Source of the DNA: Candidatus Saccharimonadota bacterium
Lineage (GTDB): Bacteria; Patescibacteriota; Saccharimonadia; Saccharimonadales; Saccharimonadaceae
Length of the DNA stretch: 62,607 nt
NCBI GenBank assembly: GCA_027312225.1
Contig: DAICXK010000005.1
Coordinates: 1 to 62,607 of the forward strand
Direction: 5' to 3'
Below, one piece after another: positions 58,802 to 62,607 of this stretch (position 1 is its first letter; each line of letters begins with the position of its first letter). Both the position numbers and the translations under genes were made by a program. The notes beneath the pieces are model-generated. The model had not been told where the DNA came from. It was given only the letters and a program-made list of their open reading frames with translations, and made no database searches.

Positions 58802-60577
58802 ATGCCGGCCGAAACAGAAACAGAAAATCAGCATAAAGATCGATTTCATATACGCTTTCATAGAAAGGCGAAGCATCACTACTACCGAGTGATGCCAGAT
58901 AAAAAACACCACCGTGTACTAATATGGGTGGTGTTTTTTGTTGTGTCGGGAATTATTGCCGCGCAGCTACTGTATCCGCCCGATCGAGCCCTGCCATTTG
59001 CTCATATCGACGGCCAACGTGTGTCGTGGCAGCAAGAGAATGAAATCATGGCGCATGCCGAAGAGCGGTTTCAGGCAACGAAACTCAAGCTGACTATTGA
59101 GGGGGGCGTCTCTCGTGAGTATCCACTGGCGACTGCAGGTGCCCATATAGAAGCAGACCAGATTGCAAAAGCAGTAACGGACTATCCATTTTGGCAACGA
59201 TATATACCATTTTCCGTTCTGATGCCTCGCAGCTACCACTCACATGAAAGCGTGAGTTTTACACCGTCAGTGCTGAAGACTTTTTCCGACAAAGCAGGAA
59301 ACGAGCTGGGGTATGCGCCAGAGGATGCGAGGCTGCAGATAAAAGACGGTGTACTGGAGGCGCATCGTGAAAAGTCGGGGCGTACGGTTGAAAGGACGCA
59401 ACTCGCGGAGAGGATAAAAGAAATCGCGACTGCTGACGGCCGGACGACGACGCTTACCGTGCCGTCGCGTCTCGTTGCCCCTGCAACCACGGCTGATAGC
59501 TTGCAGGAGGTACGGGTTCAGGCCGAACGAGCATTGGCAATTCCTCTGACGCTGACGGCTGATGGCAAGACTTTTACTCCTAGCAGTGCCGAGCGTGCAT
59601 CGTGGTTACTGCTGGGTGAGGGTGAGGGTGGCAAAACTGAGCTTCGTTTTGACCCTGACAAGCTGAATGAGTACTTGGCGAACCTTGATAAAGAGGTCGG
59701 CGTGCCTGCGGGGCAGACGCGTATTACGTTGGTTGACGGCAAAGAGACCACGCGTCAGACAGGTGAGAGTGGGCGGACAATTGACACATCGGCGGTGCTC
59801 GCAGCCGTTCAAGGCCATCTTCTAGAAGGCGCAGGTGACAATGCCGTTGAATTACCGTTTCGATCGACCGCACCCCAAATAATCTATAACGAATCATATA
59901 CGGCAACGCAGGCGGGGTTGCAAGCGTACGCCAATGATGCAGCGCATCGGTACAACGCGGCAATTGCCATCCAGCAGGTCGGAGGCGGTGGATGGTCAGC
60001 AGAAGGCCGAGCGACTGTGAGTATGCCAAGTGCGAGTACCTATAAGCTCTATATTGCAAAAATGTTGTTTGACAAAATAAATCGAGGGGAAACAAGGTGG
60101 GATGATCGTATACAGGATACAACGGTATCGGGTTGTTTTGACCGTATGATTATTGCCAGTACGAATGCATGCGCTGAAGAGTGGATACGCCAATTCGGAC
60201 GGACAAATATTAACAATACATTGTACGGGCTCGGTATTAGCGGAGGAACAACCTTTACGCATCCTGTTGCAACGCACACCACGGCTCGCGATTTGAGAAC
60301 ATTCTTGCTAGGGGTGAACGACGGTTCTTTAGTAAGCGGCGCCGAGAGGGACAGACTGCTTAGCTCTTTGTCGCGCCACACATTCCGCCAAGGTATTCCT
60401 GCTGGCAGCAAGGGCAGCGTTCAGGATAAGGTCGGGTTCCTGTGGGATTATACGCATGATGCAGCCATCGTCCATCATCCACGGGGGACATACGTGATGG
60501 TGATTATGACGAAGGGGCAGTCGTATGCCCGGATTGCCGCCATCACGCGCGAAGTCGAACGGATTATGTATCCATAA
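58802..60577 (+). CDS. Secreted serine hydrolase, class A beta-lactamase-like with YkuD-type N-terminal domains
   Basis: 591 aa. A basic cytoplasmic start (residues 1-40), one membrane helix (VLIWVVFFVVSGIIAAQLL), then tandem peptidoglycan-binding-type (PG_binding_4-like) regions to about residue 360. The C-terminal serine hydrolase has SASTYK with Ser412 and Lys415 (SxxK), STNACAEEW (SxN) and DKVGFLW (KxG). It is likely a beta-lactamase-fold DD-peptidase or cell-wall hydrolase acting outside. TATACT (58788-58793) ends 8 bp before the ATG. Confidence 0.87.
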   Translation: MPAETETENQHKDRFHIRFHRKAKHHYYRVMPDKKHHRVLIWVVFFVVSGIIAAQLLYPPDRALPFAHIDGQRVSWQQENEIMAHAEERFQATKLKLTIEGGVSREYPLATAGAHIEADQIAKAVTDYPFWQRYIPFSVLMPRSYHSHESVSFTPSVLKTFSDKAGNELGYAPEDARLQIKDGVLEAHREKSGRTVERTQLAERIKEIATADGRTTTLTVPSRLVAPATTADSLQEVRVQAERALAIPLTLTADGKTFTPSSAERASWLLLGEGEGGKTELRFDPDKLNEYLANLDKEVGVPAGQTRITLVDGKETTRQTGESGRTIDTSAVLAAVQGHLLEGAGDNAVELPFRSTAPQIIYNESYTATQAGLQAYANDAAHRYNAAIAIQQVGGGGWSAEGRATVSMPSASTYKLYIAKMLFDKINRGETRWDDRIQDTTVSGCFDRMIIASTNACAEEWIRQFGRTNINNTLYGLGISGGTTFTHPVATHTTARDLRTFLLGVNDGSLVSGAERDRLLSSLSRHTFRQGIPAGSKGSVQDKVGFLWDYTHDAAIVHHPRGTYVMVIMTKGQSYARIAAITREVERIMYP

Positions 60578-60598
60578 TAACAGTGGTACAATGGAGAT

Positions 60599-61318
60599 AT
60601 GAAACAACGACTTGATCAATTGGTACTGGCTCGTGGTTTTGCGCCGACTCGGTCGCAGGCCGAGAGCTGGATTCGGTTGGGTGAGGTGACGGTGAACGGT
60701 CAGATCGTGACAAAGCCGGGGTATTTTGTTGATGATACGGCAGATGTCCGCATGACCGCCAAAGAGCAGTATGTCAGTCGTGCGGGGTTAAAACTTGCGA
60801 GCGTCGCTGCCACGTTTAAGGCTGACTTTGCTGATGCGATTGTCCTTGATGTCGGATCATCGACGGGCGGGTTTACTGATTATGCCTTGCGCCACGGCGC
60901 CCGAAAAGTATTCGCGGTGGATGTAGGTACTGACCAGCTTCATCCAAGCCTGCGTGGCGATGTGCGTATTGAACTACACGAGAAGACAGATATTCGTGAT
61001 TTCGTACCAAGCGAAACACCAGATATCGTGGTGATTGATGTATCGTTTATCAGCTTACGTCAGATTTTACCTCATGTGGCCAGTGTATCAGGGCCTCAGA
61101 CGCAGATTTATGCCATGGTGAAACCGCAGTTTGAAGCGTCAAAACAGCAGATTACGAGTAGCGGTGTCATCAAGAATGACAGCGTGCGCCGGACGATTTT
61201 GAAAGACTTTGAGGATTGGGCGAAAGGGTATTTTGTCATTAAAGGCAAGGCCGACAGTCACGTCAAGGGCGCGCGCGGCAACCTCGAACGATTCTACCTA
61301 CTGCAGACTATACGTTGA
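60599..61318 (+). CDS. tlyA: TlyA-family rRNA 2'-O-methyltransferase
   Basis: 239 aa. N-terminal S4 RNA-binding domain (RLDQLVLARGFAPTRSQAESWIRLGEVTVNGQIV), then an FtsJ-like methyltransferase (VLDVGSSTGGFTDYALRHGA, with PDIVVIDVSFISLRQILP and MVKPQFEASK). TlyA methylates 16S and 23S rRNA in other bacteria and affects capreomycin sensitivity. TACAAT (60587-60592) ends exactly 6 bp before the ATG. It overlaps convergent ychF by 11 bp. Confidence 0.94.
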   Translation: MKQRLDQLVLARGFAPTRSQAESWIRLGEVTVNGQIVTKPGYFVDDTADVRMTAKEQYVSRAGLKLASVAATFKADFADAIVLDVGSSTGGFTDYALRHGARKVFAVDVGTDQLHPSLRGDVRIELHEKTDIRDFVPSETPDIVVIDVSFISLRQILPHVASVSGPQTQIYAMVKPQFEASKQQITSSGVIKNDSVRRTILKDFEDWAKGYFVIKGKADSHVKGARGNLERFYLLQTIR

Positions 61319-62387
61319 ATCGGAATTCAACCACATCATTTGGCTGCATGATATAGTCTTTGCCTTCGGTGCGCATTTTGCCGGCTGATCGTGCAGCTGC
61401 TTCGGATCCAGCGGCAATAAGGTCGGGATAACTGACGATTTGTGCGGCAATGAAACCGCGCTCGAAGTCAGTGTGAATAACGCCAGCAGCTTGTGGGGCA
61501 GTGGCTCCTTGGTGAATCGTCCAGGCACGGACTTCTTTTGGTCCGGCAGTCAGATAACTTTGCAACCCCAGTGTATTGTAGGCGGCATGAATCATTTGTT
61601 GCAGGCCGGTTTCGGTGACACCATAACTCTCCAGCAGCTCTTTAGCATCATCAAGGTCAAGGCCCTTCAGCTCCTCCTCCAGTTTGGCCGATACAAACAG
61701 CGAGGCAGCCGGGGCGACAAGGCTGGACAACTCTTTTTTGCGCGCATCGTTGGTCAGCGTATCCTCGTCAACATTAAATGCATAAATCACCGGCTTTGCG
61801 GTCAAAAGATGCAGATCAGCAATATGATCTTCGTCGAGACTTGGCAAGGCGGAGAGGGGAGTGCCGGCTTCAAGGTGGCGCAGCAGGCTTTCGAGGTAGC
61901 TCATGGCAGTTTTTGCCGCAGGCTTGGCTTTGGCCTCTTTTTGTAGTTTTGGCAGGCGGTTCTCAATCGTTTGGATATCGGCCAAGATAAGTTCGGTATT
62001 AATAATCTCGATGTCGGCCTTAGGGTCAACGACGCCGTTGTCGTGGCGCAGGATTTCACTGTTCTCGAATGCGCGCACAATATGTACGATGGCATTGCAT
62101 TGGCGAATGTTGGCGAGGAATTTGTTGCCCAGACCTTCACCCTTTGATGCACCAGCAACCAAACCTGCAATATCGACAAAGGTGACAGTGGCGGGGAGGA
62201 GCTTCGTTGATCCATAAAGGTTGCCAAGTGCTTGGAGGCGTTCATCTGGTACAGGAACAATGCCAGTGTTCGGCTCGATAGTTGCAAATGGGTAATTGGC
62301 AGCTAGAATATCGTTGTTAGTGAGCGCATTAAAAAGCGTCGATTTACCGACGTTTGGCAGTCCAACAATTCCGATTGACACGCTCAT
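61308..62387 (-). CDS. ychF: YchF/OLA1-family ATPase
   Basis: 359 aa from ATG 62387 (an ATG at 62399 is possible; TACAAT ends 10 bp before 62387). GIVGLPNVGKSTLFNAL (P-loop), FVDIAGLVAGASKGEGLGN (G2-G3), and the YAFNVDED motif (NxxE in place of NKxD, giving ATP specificity). C-terminal TGS domain ends FRFNV. It binds ribosomes and responds to redox stress in other bacteria. Confidence 0.95.
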   Translation of the reverse strand: MSVSIGIVGLPNVGKSTLFNALTNNDILAANYPFATIEPNTGIVPVPDERLQALGNLYGSTKLLPATVTFVDIAGLVAGASKGEGLGNKFLANIRQCNAIVHIVRAFENSEILRHDNGVVDPKADIEIINTELILADIQTIENRLPKLQKEAKAKPAAKTAMSYLESLLRHLEAGTPLSALPSLDEDHIADLHLLTAKPVIYAFNVDEDTLTNDARKKELSSLVAPAASLFVSAKLEEELKGLDLDDAKELLESYGVTETGLQQMIHAAYNTLGLQSYLTAGPKEVRAWTIHQGATAPQAAGVIHTDFERGFIAAQIVSYPDLIAAGSEAAARSAGKMRTEGKDYIMQPNDVVEFRFNV

Positions 62388-62607
62388 ACTACATCCCATT
62401 GTACAGGGGTAAGGGTCGATTAGTAAAGTGATTGTAGGAGTTTGACCCAGGTTTTTGTTGAGTATACTGGCGGATGGGGGTATGATAAAAGCATAAGTAT
62501 GAAAAATATGGTGATTATCGGGGGAGTTGTAGTTATACTAGCGGCCAATGGGTGGTCGTCAATGCCGTCCAGCATAACGTGACGATCACCAGCAACATTG
62601 AGTACGC
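62388..62607 (+). pseudogene. Edge fragment: truncated secreted protein
   Basis: After the ychF promoter the gap holds mostly AT-rich sequence with TATACT near 62463. ATG 62499 begins KNMVIIGGVVVILAA, a signal-anchor-like segment, but reaches TGA after 27 codons. Another frame continues from about 62530 to the window edge as YTSGQWVVVNAVQHNVTITS, a plausible exported beta-strand sequence. A frameshift in a secreted-protein gene or an unrelated ORF cannot be separated because the window ends. Confidence 0.4.

Noticed and set aside
1-62607. tRNA, rRNA or CRISPR arrays
   Set aside because: TTCGA-containing stretches seen (for example in nrdB and polA) lie in coding frames and show no cloverleaf; no regular direct repeats with spacers were found.

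Overview
The window reads as one contiguous piece of a small, dense bacterial chromosome, most likely a member of Candidatus Saccharibacteria (TM7, Patescibacteria/CPR). This rests on gene content and style, not on a marker search: very short intergenic gaps, a standard genetic code with TGA as stop, a VirB6/TrbL-like secretion protein, several type IV pilin-like genes, a dnaG-rpoD pair, an rpsF-ssb-rpsR cluster without rplI, and scattered salvage and repair genes but no amino acid biosynthesis. By eye the background is near 50% GC, with several clearly GC-richer islands. I saw no tRNA, rRNA, CRISPR array, insertion sequence, prophage or replication origin.

Layout. 1-3.0 kb: ribonucleotide reductase region (end of nrdA, an 85-aa gene, nrdB, CYTH and FMN-fold genes, then a 57-aa peptide ending in CEGCQ). 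3.0-9.2 kb: zupT, zwf, a membrane protein, pyrG, argS. 9.2-11.8 kb: two GC-rich mini-genes around a transglutaminase-like gene and mscL. 11.8-19.2 kb: orn, capA, a pilin with a broken LamG tail, dnaG-rpoD and a second broken pilin. 19.2-31.3 kb: kinase, polA, Nudix, HIT, dut, HAD, mutM, holA, rpsT, a DHH-fold protein, a PIG-L deacetylase and truB. 31.3-37.5 kb: genes of unknown function and the large VirB6-like protein. 37.5-45 kb: rpsO, a possible Trp attenuator, a frameshifted GNAT, deacylase, Nudix, ASCH, ABC exporter, hpt-like, epimerase, a CPBP protease and a CDP-alcohol phosphatidyltransferase. 45-51.4 kb: pnp, kinase, HIT, UDG and a csoR-cupredoxin-copA copper operon. 51.5-62.6 kb: rnj, nucleotidyltransferase, ftsK, a surface-protein relic, rpsF-ssb-rpsR, efp, a serine hydrolase, tlyA, ychF and a truncated secreted-protein fragment.

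Main signals. (1) NrdA ends without the usual C-terminal redox CxxC tail. A separate 57-aa gene 2.4 kb downstream has a flexible linker and ends in CEGCQ, like the missing tail; its promoter carries an NrdR-box-like palindrome. I propose a split reductase whose redox arm acts in trans. (2) NrdB has Phe at the radical-Tyr position and Glu as first metal ligand, as in class Ic enzymes. (3) About 28 genes have a TAnnnT hexamer ending 6-11 bases before the start codon, most often exactly 6, so leaderless transcription looks like the norm; one divergent pair shares a 20-bp gap with a palindromic AGTATACT. (4) GC-rich genes instead have TTGaca-17-TAtaaT promoters, leaders with strong Shine-Dalgarno sites, and long perfect hairpins. 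(5) DnaG has lost all four zinc ligands and the family-4 UDG three of four Fe-S cysteines. (6) Two leaders show mutually exclusive hairpins: one before an 82-aa GC-rich gene, one containing a 15-codon ORF with tandem Trp codons.

How the genes work together: nrdA/nrdB, pyrG, dut and the Nudix genes handle nucleotide supply; dnaG, polA, holA, ssb, ftsK, mutM and the UDG cover replication, segregation and repair; pnp, rnj and orn form an RNA decay set; csoR, the cupredoxin and copA form a self-regulated copper defence unit.
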